A stretch of DNA of 64,000 nt from VRUE01 sp963774555 (GCA_963774555.1 CAVZFL010000002.1:1-64000), one strand, 5' to 3'; positions 54,624 to 63,394 are shown, numbered from the stretch's first letter. Notes: a model not told the origin generated them from the sequence alone. Translations and numbers: made by a program.

Positions 54624-56245
54624 GCGCGCCGCGGCGCGACTCGAAGTGGTGGGGCTGGGGCGATCCCTCGATAGTCCCGGAGCTGGACGGCCCGGCGCTC
54701 GACACCCTGCGCGAGCGGATCGGCGAGCTGCGGCCCACGCCGCTCACGGCGGAGCTCGACCGGTTCGAGCTGCCGGCGGCCGAACCCCTGCCGCGGGGGT
54801 TGATCGACGCGGTCGGCGAGGAGAACGTCTTCAGCGGCAGCGAGGACCGGCTGCGCCACGCGACCGGCTGCGGCTACGCCGATCTGGCCCGCCTGCGCTG
54901 CGGCCAGCTCGACGCCGCTCCCGACGCCGTCCTGCTCCCGGCCGACGCCGACGTGGTGCAACGCGTTCTGGCGCTGTGTGCGACGGAAGGCGTTGCAGTT
55001 GTCCCGTTTGGCGGCGGGACCAGCGTGGTCGGCGGGGTCGAGCCGCTGCGCGGGTCGCACGAGCGCTTGGTCAGCCTCGACCTGGCGCGACTGCGCGAGG
55101 TGGAGGTCGACACGCGCTCGCTCACGGCCCGGCTCGGTGCCGGCCTGCGCGGGCCCGAGGCCGAAGGCGAGCTGGCAAAGCACGGCGTCGTCCTCGGCCA
55201 CTACCCGCAGTCCTTCGAGTACGCGACGATCGGCGGCTTCGCCGCGACCCGCTCGGCCGGGCAGGCGTCGAGCGGCTACGGGCGCTTCGACTCGCTGGTC
55301 AGCTCGGTCCGCCTGATCGCCCCGGCGGGGGACCTGCGAACCCTGGAGACGCCGCACACCGCCGCGGGCCCCGCCCTGCGCGAGGTCGTGATCGGCTCCG
55401 AGGGTGTCTTCGGCGTGATTCCCGACGTGACCGTGCGGGTGAAACCGACTCCGCGCCAGCGTCGCTACGAGGCGTGGATGGCCGAGGGCTTCGAGGCCGG
55501 CGCCGAGATCGTCCGCACCCTGGCCCAGGGCCCCGGCCTGCCGGACGTGATCCGGGTCTCCGACGAGGAGGAGACCGAGGTCTCGCTGGCGCTCTCGGGC
55601 CCACGCGGCGTCGCCGGCAGCCTCTTCGGTGGTTACCTCGGCCTGCGCCGTCGCCGTGGCGGCGCTCTCGTCATCGTCGGCTTCGAGGGCGAGGAGGAGT
55701 CGGTCGCGCGGCGCCGGGCGCTCACCGACCGCGCCCTGCGCAAAGGCGGGGCCGCATATCTCGGTCAATCGGCCGGCCGCTCGTGGGAGCACGGCCGCTA
55801 CCAGGGTCCTTACCTGCGCGACACGCTGATGGGCATGGGGGCGATGGTCGAGACGCTGGAGACGTCGCATACGTGGAGCCGCCTCGGCGAGCTGCACGCC
55901 GCCGTCGGCGCCGCCATCCGCGACTCGCTCTCGGCCCAGGGCACGCCGGGCCTCGTCTTCTGCCATCTCTCCCACGCCTATGCCGACGGCGCCTCTCTCT
56001 ACTTCACCTTCATCTCCCGCGCCCGCGAGGGCGCCGAGATCGAGCAGTGGCGCCAGGTGAAGAAGGCCGCCTCGGAGGCGATCGTCGCGACCGGCGGCAC
56101 GATCACCCACCACCATGCCGTCGGCCGCGACCACGCCCCCTACATGGAGGCCGAGGTCGGCAAGACGGGCCTGGATGTATTGCGCGCGGTCAAGGACCAG
56201 CTCGACCCGGCGGGCATCATGAATCCCGGCAAGCTGCTCGGCTGA
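54620..56245 (+). CDS. FAD-binding oxidase, alkyl-DHAP synthase-like
   Basis: The 541-aa protein has an FAD_binding_4/PCMH domain (PADADVVQRVLALCATEGVAVV, PFGGGTSVVGG, ATIGGFAATRSAGQASSGYGRFDSL) and a C-terminal oxidase domain. The tri-histidine loop GGTITHHHAVGRDHAPYM resembles the HHH motif of alkylglycerone-phosphate synthase, the enzyme that makes the ether bond in ether lipids. FAD linkage type is unknown. A D-lactate/glycolate oxidase-like role is the alternative, but the HHH motif favours AGPS. A palindromic repeat lies inside at 54955-54997. Confidence 0.78.
   Translation: MSAPRRDSKWWGWGDPSIVPELDGPALDTLRERIGELRPTPLTAELDRFELPAAEPLPRGLIDAVGEENVFSGSEDRLRHATGCGYADLARLRCGQLDAAPDAVLLPADADVVQRVLALCATEGVAVVPFGGGTSVVGGVEPLRGSHERLVSLDLARLREVEVDTRSLTARLGAGLRGPEAEGELAKHGVVLGHYPQSFEYATIGGFAATRSAGQASSGYGRFDSLVSSVRLIAPAGDLRTLETPHTAAGPALREVVIGSEGVFGVIPDVTVRVKPTPRQRRYEAWMAEGFEAGAEIVRTLAQGPGLPDVIRVSDEEETEVSLALSGPRGVAGSLFGGYLGLRRRRGGALVIVGFEGEEESVARRRALTDRALRKGGAAYLGQSAGRSWEHGRYQGPYLRDTLMGMGAMVETLETSHTWSRLGELHAAVGAAIRDSLSAQGTPGLVFCHLSHAYADGASLYFTFISRAREGAEIEQWRQVKKAASEAIVATGGTITHHHAVGRDHAPYMEAEVGKTGLDVLRAVKDQLDPAGIMNPGKLLG
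54955..54997 (+). repeat. Palindromic module GGTGCAACGC-N25-GCGTTGCA inside the flavoenzyme gene
   Basis: Left arm GGTGCAACGC at 54955-54964, right arm GCGTTGCA at 54990-54997, spacer exactly 25 nt, as in hisD and at 57671. The left arm again encodes V-Q-R and the right arm G-V-A in the same phase as in hisD. The spacer itself is not similar to the other two copies. Confidence 0.5.
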
Positions 56246-57151
56246 TTACTGGCTTTTGATCGCCGGACCGGTGATTTCGCCCCTGAGGACGCTTGCGCCG
56301 GTGTAGGGGGGCAGCTCTTTTTCGCCCTTGGCCTTGTTCAGCGCCGCTTTGTATTCGGCGGTGTCGGTAAGGGCGATGTCGACCTGGTTGAAGGCGCCGC
56401 TGGCGACGTAGGCGAGGAGCTGGGCGGGAATCTTGAACTGAGCGGCGATCTTTCCTTCCTCGCCGACCGGGACCGCGCCGATCTGCAAGGCGACCTTGGG
56501 GGAGCGGTAGAGCCAGACCGTGTAGGCCTGACCCTGCGGCGAGGGCCCGAGACCTTCGGCTTCGACCTGCAGCAGGACGCTCTTCTTGTAGCGGCCGAAG
56601 AGGGCTTTGCCGCTGCTTTCGCCGCCGTCGGTCGGAGCGAGGATCGCCTGGGTGAGGCTGGAGCTGGCGGCCGTTTCCGCGCTGGCTTCGGTTGAGGTGT
56701 CAGTGGTCGAGGTCGTGCTCGAGTTCGATCCCGAGCCGCTGCCGCTGACGATCAGGACGATCGCGAAGATCAAGAGAACGGCGGCCCCGGCGCCCAGTCC
56801 GATCAGCGCGCCGCGGTCCTTGGGGAGCTTCAAGCTGGGGATTGTGGCCCCGGCAGGCTTGGGCCGACCGACAGGTGGCGTTGCGGGCGGCGGAGTCGCG
56901 GGGGGCTTGGGCTGGGGCGGCAGAGCCTCTGTCGGAGGTGGTGGCGGTGGCGGCTCGGTCGGGCGTGGCGGAGCGGGGGCAGGAGGTGGCTCCGGCGCCG
57001 GTTCGCCCGCGGCCTCGGCGAGCGCCGCCTTCACCTGCTCGCGGACCTCCTCGACGCTGATCCCCTTCAGCGCCGCCATGTCCTCGTAGCCATCCTCGCC
57101 GCGCTGCGCGAGCAGCCGCAGCATCGCCTTCTGGTCGTCGGTCAGCGCCAC
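56246..57151 (-). CDS. Membrane protein with N-terminal helical domain and RskA-like outer domain
   Basis: A 301-aa protein from GTG 57151. Residues 1-45 form a small helical domain (LTDDQKAMLRLLAQRGEDGY, EDMAALKGISVEEVREQVKA) that resembles a sigma region 4-like HTH. A long Pro/Ala linker, one membrane helix (LIGLGAGAAVLLIFAIVLIV) and an outer domain with QAYTVWLYRSPKVALQIGAV follow. The last is similar to the C-terminal domain of anti-sigma-K factors. It could be an anti-sigma or membrane-tethered regulator, but no sigma gene is adjacent. Function inferred only from domain layout. Confidence 0.65.
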   Translation of the reverse strand: MALTDDQKAMLRLLAQRGEDGYEDMAALKGISVEEVREQVKAALAEAAGEPAPEPPPAPAPPRPTEPPPPPPPTEALPPQPKPPATPPPATPPVGRPKPAGATIPSLKLPKDRGALIGLGAGAAVLLIFAIVLIVSGSGSGSNSSTTSTTDTSTEASAETAASSSLTQAILAPTDGGESSGKALFGRYKKSVLLQVEAEGLGPSPQGQAYTVWLYRSPKVALQIGAVPVGEEGKIAAQFKIPAQLLAYVASGAFNQVDIALTDTAEYKAALNKAKGEKELPPYTGASVLRGEITGPAIKSQ

Positions 57152-57187
57152 GGAGCGGAAGCCTACGTGAGCGACCCGGCGGCAAGG

Positions 57188-57234
57188 AGGTGCGTGAGGT
57201 TAAGCGTCATATAGAGCGACAAACTCACGCACCC
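57188..57234. promoter_or_regulatory. Inverted repeat in the divergent promoter region
   Basis: GGGTGCGTGAG-type arms (57188-57198 with 57224-57234; 11 bp) surround a 25-nt spacer in the 106-bp gap between two divergent genes. It is an operator candidate for either gene, and ends 24 nt before the thioesterase ATG. Confidence 0.5.
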
Positions 57235-57257
57235 CCTGTGGATAGGGTCTGTGACCC

Positions 57258-57665
57258 ATGGCCGATGATCCGCGCGGACTGCTCTCCCACTTCGACGCCC
57301 TGCTCGGCACCGAGTGGCTTGACGACGATCCCGAGCACGCCCGCGTTCGCGTCGAGATGCGCGACGAGCTGCGCCAGCCGGTCGGCCTCCTGCACGGCGG
57401 CGTGATCTCGACCCTGGTCGAGAGCGTCTGCTCGCGCGCCACTGCCCTGGCGGTGATGGGCGACGGGATGATGGCGATGGGCCAGTCGATCAGCGTCAAC
57501 TTCATCCGCCCCGTCACCGCGGGTCACGCCGAAGTCCAGGCCAAGGCCCGCCACCGCGGCCGCACGACGTGGGTCTGGGAAGCCGAAATCAGCGACGCCG
57601 AGGGCCATCTCTGCGCCCTCGCCCAAATGACCATCGCCGTCAGGCCGATCCCGAAGCCCGGTTAA
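57258..57665 (+). CDS. PaaI-family hotdog thioesterase
   Basis: A 135-aa hotdog-fold protein with the family signature QPVGLLHGGVISTLVESVCSRA (the HGG loop and acidic residue) and SISVNFIRPVTAGHAEVQAKARHRGRTTWVWE. It probably hydrolyses acyl-CoA or aryl-CoA thioesters in the cytoplasm. No pathway genes lie next to it. It converges on nadE. Confidence 0.85.
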   Translation: MADDPRGLLSHFDALLGTEWLDDDPEHARVRVEMRDELRQPVGLLHGGVISTLVESVCSRATALAVMGDGMMAMGQSISVNFIRPVTAGHAEVQAKARHRGRTTWVWEAEISDAEGHLCALAQMTIAVRPIPKPG

Positions 57666-57670
57666 GCCCT

Positions 57671-57715
57671 GGTGCAACGCTTTGTCCCCCTGACAGGAGG
57701 ACAGCGCGTTGCACC
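57671..57715. repeat. Palindromic module GGTGCAACGC-N25-GCGTTGCACC between converging genes
   Basis: Arms 57671-57680 and 57706-57715 are perfect 10-bp inverted repeats with a 25-nt spacer that contains its own TGTCC/GGACA pair. It is the third copy of the module found in hisD and in the flavoenzyme gene. It may act as a terminator between the thioesterase and nadE. Confidence 0.7.
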
Positions 57716-57718
57716 CTG

Positions 57719-59389
57719 CTAGCCACCGAACCTGTTGGTGATCGGCAATCGCCTGTCGCGGCCGAAGGCCTTCGGGGTGATCCGGATCCCCGGCGCCGCC
57801 TGGCGGCGCTTGTACTCGGAGCGGTCGACCATGCGGACTACCTCGTCGACGGTCGCGGCCGGCAGGCCGGCGGCGATCATCTCCTCGCGGCCCTGGTCGC
57901 GCTCGACGTAGGCCTCGAGGATCTGGTCGAGCGTGTCGTAGGGGGGAAGCGAGTCGCTGTCGAGCTGGTCGGGACGCAGCTCGGCCGAGGGGGCGCGCTC
58001 CAGCACCGAGGCAGGAATCAGCTCGCGGCCTGCGACCTCGTTGCGGCGCCGCGTCAGTTCGTAGACCAGCGTCTTCGGCACGTCCTTGATCGCGGCGAAG
58101 CCGCCGGCCATGTCGCCGTAGAGCGTCGCGTAGCCGACCGACATCTCGCTCTTGTTGCCGGTGGTCAGGACCAGCCAGCCGTGCTTGTTGGAGAGCGCCA
58201 TCATCATGTTGCCCCTGATCCGCGCCTGGATGTTCTCGGCGGCGAGATCGGGCTCCGAGGGCCTGGTCGGGTCGCGCGGCAGCGGCTCCGCCGCGGTCTC
58301 TTCCTCAGCGGATCGCGCCAGCGCGGCGGCGAGGGCGTCGTCGTAGGACGCCATTGCCCGCTCGATCGGAATTTCGATCGACTCGGCGCCGAGGTTGGCG
58401 GCGATATTCCGCGCATCGGCCTGTGTTTCAGAGCTCGAATGCGGCGAGGGCATGACCACACAGCTGACATGCTCGGGGCCGAGCGCATCGACGGCAAGCA
58501 GGGTGACGAGGGCGGAGTCGATCCCGCCCGAGAGCGCAACGCCGACGTGGCGGAAGCCGTTCTTGCGCACGTAGTCGCGCAGGCCGAGGGTCAGGGCGGC
58601 GTAGACCTCGTCGGGGTCGGCAAGCGGCTCGGCCAGCGGGCAGGGCGTGGGGGAGGGGAGCTCGCAAACGAGCAGCTCCTCCTCGAACTGCGCGGCGCGG
58701 GCGACCACGTTGCCCGCGGCGTCGACGACGAGGCTGTGGCCGTCGAAGACCAGCTCGTCCTGACCACCGACGAGGTTGCAGAAGGCGAAGCCGACGCCGT
58801 ACTCGCGGGCGCGCTCGGCGAACATCGCTTCGCGCTCGCGTCCCTTGCCGCGGTGATACGGCGAGCCCGAGGGGTTGGCGATCAGGCTCGCCCCCGACGC
58901 GGCCTCGCTCGAAGCCGGCGGGCCGGGCGACCAGACGTCCTCGCAGATCGTCAGGCCGACCTTCTCGCCGGAGACCTCGACCATCGCCGGCTCGCCGCCG
59001 GGGACGAAGTAGCGCTGCTCGTCGAAGACCGCGTAGTTGGGCAGCCTGTTCTTGCGGTAGACGGCCTGCACGCCGCCGTCGGCGAGGACCGCGAGCGAGT
59101 TGTGGGCGTGGCGGAAGTCGCCGCCGCCCGGGATCGGCTCGGCGAAGCCGACCAGGGCGGTGATCCCCTCGATGCCGCCGGCGAGCTCGTCGATCGCCCG
59201 CCGGTTGGCCTCGACGAAATGCCGCTTCAGGTAGAGGTCCTCGGCGGGGTAGCCGGGCAGGCAGAGCTCGGGGAAGATCGCCAGCTCGGCGCCCTCACCG
59301 CGGGCGCGCCCGATCCACTCGGCGATCTTCGCCGCGTTGCCGTCGATATCGCCAACGGTCGGGTCGATCTGGCAGAGCGCTACGCGCAA
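57719..59389 (-). CDS. nadE: Glutamine-dependent NAD+ synthetase
   Basis: The 556-aa protein fuses a nitrilase-type glutaminase to NAD synthetase. Glutaminase triad regions: FPELCLPGYPAEDLYL (Glu), YRKNRLPNYAVFDEQRYF (Lys), LTICEDVWSPG (Cys). The synthetase has the P-loop SGGIDSALVTLLAVDAL and the LVLTTGNKSEMSVGYATLYGDMAGGF region. It makes NAD from NaAD, ATP and ammonia. The start is 84 bp from the divergent metalloprotease start. Confidence 0.95.
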   Translation of the reverse strand: MRVALCQIDPTVGDIDGNAAKIAEWIGRARGEGAELAIFPELCLPGYPAEDLYLKRHFVEANRRAIDELAGGIEGITALVGFAEPIPGGGDFRHAHNSLAVLADGGVQAVYRKNRLPNYAVFDEQRYFVPGGEPAMVEVSGEKVGLTICEDVWSPGPPASSEAASGASLIANPSGSPYHRGKGREREAMFAERAREYGVGFAFCNLVGGQDELVFDGHSLVVDAAGNVVARAAQFEEELLVCELPSPTPCPLAEPLADPDEVYAALTLGLRDYVRKNGFRHVGVALSGGIDSALVTLLAVDALGPEHVSCVVMPSPHSSSETQADARNIAANLGAESIEIPIERAMASYDDALAAALARSAEEETAAEPLPRDPTRPSEPDLAAENIQARIRGNMMMALSNKHGWLVLTTGNKSEMSVGYATLYGDMAGGFAAIKDVPKTLVYELTRRRNEVAGRELIPASVLERAPSAELRPDQLDSDSLPPYDTLDQILEAYVERDQGREEMIAAGLPAATVDEVVRMVDRSEYKRRQAAPGIRITPKAFGRDRRLPITNRFGG

Positions 59390-59473
59390 ACGTCAGTCCC
59401 GGGGGAAGTCACGCCTGAAGTATCGCCGCCGGGCCTGTCGGGGAGCGCCTCGCTGGTCTGTAGATTGCCGCGA

Positions 59474-60844
59474 GTGCGGGCGCGCTGGCGGCTGATAGGG
59501 GCATCGCTCGCATCGGTAGCGATGCTCTCGCTCGTTCCCGCCTCGGCTCTCGCCGGCGATCAGTGGGTCTTCCGGGCGCCCGAGGCGCGCCCCACCGACC
59601 ACCCCGACCCCAATCGCAACGCCTACACCGTGCCCGAGGCGCCGCGCTCGCCCGCCTGCACGCCACACTTCTGTGTGCACTGGGTGGCCGAGGGGCTCGA
59701 CGCCCCTTCGCTCAGCGACGCCAACGGCGACGGCATCCCCGACTACGTCGAGCGCGTCCAGGCGGTCGCCGAGCACGTCTACTCGATCGAGAACGGCAAG
59801 CTCGGCTGGCGCGACCCCAAGTCCGACGGGCGCGAGGGGGGAGGTCGCGGCAAGACCGATGTCTACCTCGACCAGATCGGCGGGGCGCTCTTCGGCTACG
59901 CGGCGCCGGACCGCGGCCAGGCGACGAAAGCGCACCGGCTGCCGCGCCGCCTGCACGGCTACCTCGTCCTCGACAACAACTACGACCCGCTGGAGTTCCC
60001 CGGCACGACGCCCGAGCACGACCTCGAGGTGACGGTCGCCCACGAGTACAACCACATCCTCCAGTTCGGCTACGACGCCTACCAGGACGCCTGGTTCGCC
60101 GAGTCGACCGCGGTCTGGATGGAGGACGAGGTCTACAACGGCATCGACGACTACCTGCGCTACGTGCGCCGCTGGGTGAGGCGCTACGACACGCCGCTCA
60201 CCGCCAACTCGATCAAGGAGTACGGCACGGCGGTCTGGAACAAGTGGCTGGCCCACCGCTACGGGCGCTCGATCGTGCGCCGTGCCTGGGCCAACGCCAT
60301 TTACACGAAACCGGGTGGCTTCTCGGTCGCCGCCTACAACGCTGCGATCGAAGCGGCCGGCGGCTCGGACTTCAGCCGCGACTTCGCCCGCTTCGCCCGC
60401 GACCTGCCCGAGTGGCGCCTCGACACGGACTTCCGCGAGGGCGACTCCTACCCCAACGTCTCCCGGCAGGGCAGCCTGCCGCTCGACGGGCGCACCCTCG
60501 ACCGTCGCCTCAACCACACGACCTTTCAGTTGCTGCGCGTTCACGCCCGAGTCGGGCGCCTGGTCAAGACCAGCGTCGTCGTCCCGCACGGGATCGCCGC
60601 CGGCCTGGCCCTGGTCGGACGCCTCGGCAGCGAGCGCGAGGGGGAGGCCGTCTCAAAGCTGCGCTTCAAGCGGGGTGGCGGCAGGCTCACGGTGCGCCTC
60701 TCCGACCCGGGTATGTACAGCCGCATCACCGCGGTCCTGGTCAACGCCGACACCGATGCCGCCGGCTTCAGCGCTCGGCGGCTCGACTGGGCCTACTTGA
60801 CCGACAGCGCGCCGTTCCGCGTCTCGGCGCGGCTGATCCGCTGA
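59474..60844 (+). CDS. Secreted zinc metalloprotease-like protein
   Basis: About 456 aa from GTG 59474 (TTG 59465 is an alternative). Signal peptide: RLIGASLASVAMLSLVPASALA. The mature protein has the zinc motif HEYNHILQFGY followed by ESTAVWMEDEVYN, which could supply the third ligand Glu. A calcium-binding-like DANGDGIPDYVERV lies upstream (cf. thrombospondin type 3 repeats). The last third is a beta-rich domain. Likely an extracellular peptidase; no propeptide was recognised. Its 3' end overlaps the convergent WS/DGAT gene by 52 bp. Confidence 0.78.
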   Translation: MRARWRLIGASLASVAMLSLVPASALAGDQWVFRAPEARPTDHPDPNRNAYTVPEAPRSPACTPHFCVHWVAEGLDAPSLSDANGDGIPDYVERVQAVAEHVYSIENGKLGWRDPKSDGREGGGRGKTDVYLDQIGGALFGYAAPDRGQATKAHRLPRRLHGYLVLDNNYDPLEFPGTTPEHDLEVTVAHEYNHILQFGYDAYQDAWFAESTAVWMEDEVYNGIDDYLRYVRRWVRRYDTPLTANSIKEYGTAVWNKWLAHRYGRSIVRRAWANAIYTKPGGFSVAAYNAAIEAAGGSDFSRDFARFARDLPEWRLDTDFREGDSYPNVSRQGSLPLDGRTLDRRLNHTTFQLLRVHARVGRLVKTSVVVPHGIAAGLALVGRLGSEREGEAVSKLRFKRGGGRLTVRLSDPGMYSRITAVLVNADTDAAGFSARRLDWAYLTDSAPFRVSARLIR

Positions 60845-62223
60845 GCGGCGGTCCCGACCGGCTCGCCGGTTATCTCGGCGATCGCGCCCTCGAGGTCGAG
60901 GCCGAAGCTGTCGAGGTCGGCCATCGCGTCGTAGTCGCCGATCAGGCCGAAGTTGACCTGGCCGTTGTAGGACATGATCCCGACGCAGAGCGCCTGGCGG
61001 CGGGCCAGCGGCACCATCGGGAAGATCGATTCCATCTGCCGGCCCAGCACGAAGAGCGGGAACTGCGGCCCCGGAACGTTGGTGACGACGAGGTTGAAGA
61101 AGCGCTGCGCGGGCTGCAGGCGGGCGGCCTGGGAGGCGATCGTGGTCGGGGCGAAGTCGACGACGCGGGTGAGGATCTCGGCGCCGACGGCCTGGCCGGA
61201 GCCCTTCAGGTCGCCCATCGTCTCGGTGATCAGGTGCAGGCGGCGGACCGGCTCCTCGCACCAGACCGGCAGCGGCGCCATCATCGCCGAGATGCGGTTG
61301 CCGAGCGCGCCGCGTTCCTCGTCGGCGCGGACGCTGACCGGCACCATCGCCCGCAGCTCCAGTCCTTCGGTGTCGTGGCCACGGGCCCGCAGGTAGTTGC
61401 CGATCGCGCCGGTGACAACCGAGAGCACGACGTCGTTGACCGTGCCGCCGTGTTCGTTCTTGACCGCCTTCAGCGCGCCGAGGTCGGTGCGGACGAAGGC
61501 GATGCGCCGGTGGGGGCCGATCTCGACGTTGAACGGGGTCGAGGGGGCGGCCAGACCGGCGCTGACCATCTTGCCGGTGGCGCCGAACCCGCGCAGGACC
61601 TGGCGCGGGCCGCGCAGCGCGGCGCGGAAGCCGCGGACGATCTCGGCCGGGCTGGTGGCGCGCTCGCGCAGCGCGTCGCCGAGCAGTTTGAGGTCGGTCG
61701 GCTCGGGCCGCGGCGCCCACTTCGGCGGCATCGCCGGCGGGTTGGCCGGCTCGGGCTCGGTGTCGAAGAGGACGGTGGTGATGTCGACGCCGGAGATGCC
61801 GTCGACGAGGGCGTGGTGGCTCTTGCCGACGATCGCGAAGCGGTTGCCCTCGAGCCCCTCGACCAGCCACAGCTCCCAGAGCGGCTTGCTGCGGTCGAGC
61901 TGCTGAGAGAAGATCCGTGCCGCCAGGTTGCGCAGCTGCTCCTCCGAGCCCGGCGCCGGCAGCGCGGTCTGCCGCACGTGGTAGTTGAGGTTGAGGTGGG
62001 GGTCGTCGACCCAGACCGGCCGCCCCTGGCTGAAGGGGACGAAGCGCAGCTTCTGGCGGAAGCGCGGAACCAAGTGCAGGCGCGAGGCGATGTGATCGCG
62101 GAACTCTTCGTGGCCAGGCGCGGGCCCCTCGAAGATGCTGGTCGAAGCGACGTGCATATGAGCACCAGCCCGCTCCATATGAAGAAAGGACGAATCGAGC
62201 CCGGTCAGCCTGTCAGCGCTCAT
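60793..62223 (-). CDS. Wax ester synthase / diacylglycerol acyltransferase
   Basis: WS/DGAT enzymes make triacylglycerols or wax esters from acyl-CoA. The protein is about 476 aa from ATG 62223 (MSADRLTGLDSSFLHME). Motifs: the catalytic HHALVDG, PLWELWLVEGL, NDVVLSVVTGAIGNYL and TNVPGPQFPLFVLG. Actinobacteria often store TAG this way. A longer frame to 62274 begins in the palindrome and is less likely. The C-terminus overlaps the metalloprotease gene tail to tail. Confidence 0.92.
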   Translation of the reverse strand: MSADRLTGLDSSFLHMERAGAHMHVASTSIFEGPAPGHEEFRDHIASRLHLVPRFRQKLRFVPFSQGRPVWVDDPHLNLNYHVRQTALPAPGSEEQLRNLAARIFSQQLDRSKPLWELWLVEGLEGNRFAIVGKSHHALVDGISGVDITTVLFDTEPEPANPPAMPPKWAPRPEPTDLKLLGDALRERATSPAEIVRGFRAALRGPRQVLRGFGATGKMVSAGLAAPSTPFNVEIGPHRRIAFVRTDLGALKAVKNEHGGTVNDVVLSVVTGAIGNYLRARGHDTEGLELRAMVPVSVRADEERGALGNRISAMMAPLPVWCEEPVRRLHLITETMGDLKGSGQAVGAEILTRVVDFAPTTIASQAARLQPAQRFFNLVVTNVPGPQFPLFVLGRQMESIFPMVPLARRQALCVGIMSYNGQVNFGLIGDYDAMADLDSFGLDLEGAIAEITGEPVGTAAQRISRAETRNGALSVK

Positions 62224-62256
62224 CGCCAAATCTTCGCACAAGCCCCCGGCCCGGCC

Positions 62257-62300
62257 GATTGGCGACTTAAGCACACAGTGGTGTGCCTAACTCGCCAATC
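62257..62300. repeat. Near-perfect palindrome between dinB and the WS/DGAT gene
   Basis: GATTGGCGA (62257-62265) pairs with TCGCCAATC (62292-62300), and TTAAGCACAC with GTGTGCCTAA (one mismatch) around an AGTG loop. It starts 34 nt upstream of the WS/DGAT start and 9 nt after the dinB stop, so it may end dinB transcription or bind a regulator. Confidence 0.6.
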
Positions 62301-62308
62301 GATGCCGA

Positions 62309-63394
62309 CTAGGAGGGGAGGCCGAGCTGGAGCTGCGCTTTGGGTGGCTCATCGGCCTCGGCGGTCTCAGCGCTGTCGAAACCGGCGGCGCGGACGCCGA
62401 GCAGGCGGACCGGGCGCTGGGGGTCGTAGGCGCGCAGCAGGTCGAGGGCCACGGAGCGCACGATCGTCAGGTCGTTGGTCGGCGCCTCGACCGTGTGGGC
62501 GCGGCTGACGTTGGTCCAGTCGTCGAGGCGGATCTTGATCCCGATCGTTCGTCCCTGCAGCTCGCGTGCGCGCAGGCGCCGGCAGAGCTCCTCGGATAGC
62601 TGTGCGAGGTGCCGCTCGATCTCGGCCCGATCGGCGATGTCGACGTCGAAGGTCGTCTCGGCCGACTGCGACTTGGTCTCGCGGACGACGGTGATCGGTG
62701 TGTCGTCTTCAAGCCGGGCGCGCCGGTACAGCCAACGCCCCTGGCGCGGGCCAAACGACTGCTCCAGCGCACTCGCCTCCCATGCGCGCAGCTCGGCGAG
62801 TGTGCGGACCCCCATCGTTTCCAGCTTGGCCACGGACTTCGGCCCGATCCCGGGGATCAGCCCCGGCGATTCGTCGCGGAACCGCTCCAGCGCCTCGGCC
62901 CGAGAGAGCACGACCAGCCCGGCCGGCTTGCCCAGCTCGCTGGTGATCTTGGCCAGCATCCGGCTCTCGGAGATCCCCACCGAGCAGGTGAGTCCGGTCT
63001 GCTCGCGGATCTCAGTCGCGATCCGCCGCATCGTCGCCTTCGGCGAGAAGAGCCCGGTGAGGTCGATGTAGGCCTCGTCGAGCCCGACCACCTCGACCGT
63101 CTCCGCATTGCGCCGCAGCACAGCCATCACCTGCCCCGACGCCTCCCGATAGGCCGTGAAGTCCGGCTGGATATAGACCGCATCGGGCAACCGCCGCCGC
63201 GCCACCGCCGCCGGCATCGCCGAGTGGATCCCGGCCAGCTTCCGCGCCTCATAGCTGGCCGTCGTCACCACAGCCCGCGGCCCCGACCCGCAAACCACCA
63301 CCGGCTTCCCCTTCAGCTCCGGCCGCCGCCGCAGCTCGACGCTGGCGTAAAAAGCGTCCATGTCGAGATGGGCGATGGTGCGCTCGAAGGCCAC
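62309..63394 (-). CDS. dinB: DNA polymerase IV (Y family)
   Basis: Translesion polymerase. The 361-aa protein from GTG 63394 has HLDMDAFYASVELRRRPELKGKPVVV, VVGLDEAYIDLT (catalytic acidic pair), SRMLAKITSELGKP, PGIGPKSVAKLETMGVRTLA (helix-hairpin-helix) and the little-finger domain (IGIKIRLDDWTNVSRAHTVEAPTND). It ends with AQLQLGLPS, which resembles a beta-clamp-binding peptide (QxxLxL type). No LexA box was recognised upstream. Confidence 0.93.
   Translation of the reverse strand: MAFERTIAHLDMDAFYASVELRRRPELKGKPVVVCGSGPRAVVTTASYEARKLAGIHSAMPAAVARRRLPDAVYIQPDFTAYREASGQVMAVLRRNAETVEVVGLDEAYIDLTGLFSPKATMRRIATEIREQTGLTCSVGISESRMLAKITSELGKPAGLVVLSRAEALERFRDESPGLIPGIGPKSVAKLETMGVRTLAELRAWEASALEQSFGPRQGRWLYRRARLEDDTPITVVRETKSQSAETTFDVDIADRAEIERHLAQLSEELCRRLRARELQGRTIGIKIRLDDWTNVSRAHTVEAPTNDLTIVRSVALDLLRAYDPQRPVRLLGVRAAGFDSAETAEADEPPKAQLQLGLPS

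Noticed and set aside
54646..56259. 537-codon open frame overlapping the FAD oxidase on the same strand
   Set aside because: Composition is Arg/Pro/Ala-rich without motifs; the overlapping frame has a full FAD domain and HHH loop.
59563..62508. Very long open frame on the + strand across the metalloprotease and WS/DGAT genes
   Set aside because: Its translation is Arg/Pro-rich low-complexity sequence and it overlaps two genes with clear catalytic motifs. It is a high-GC shadow frame.
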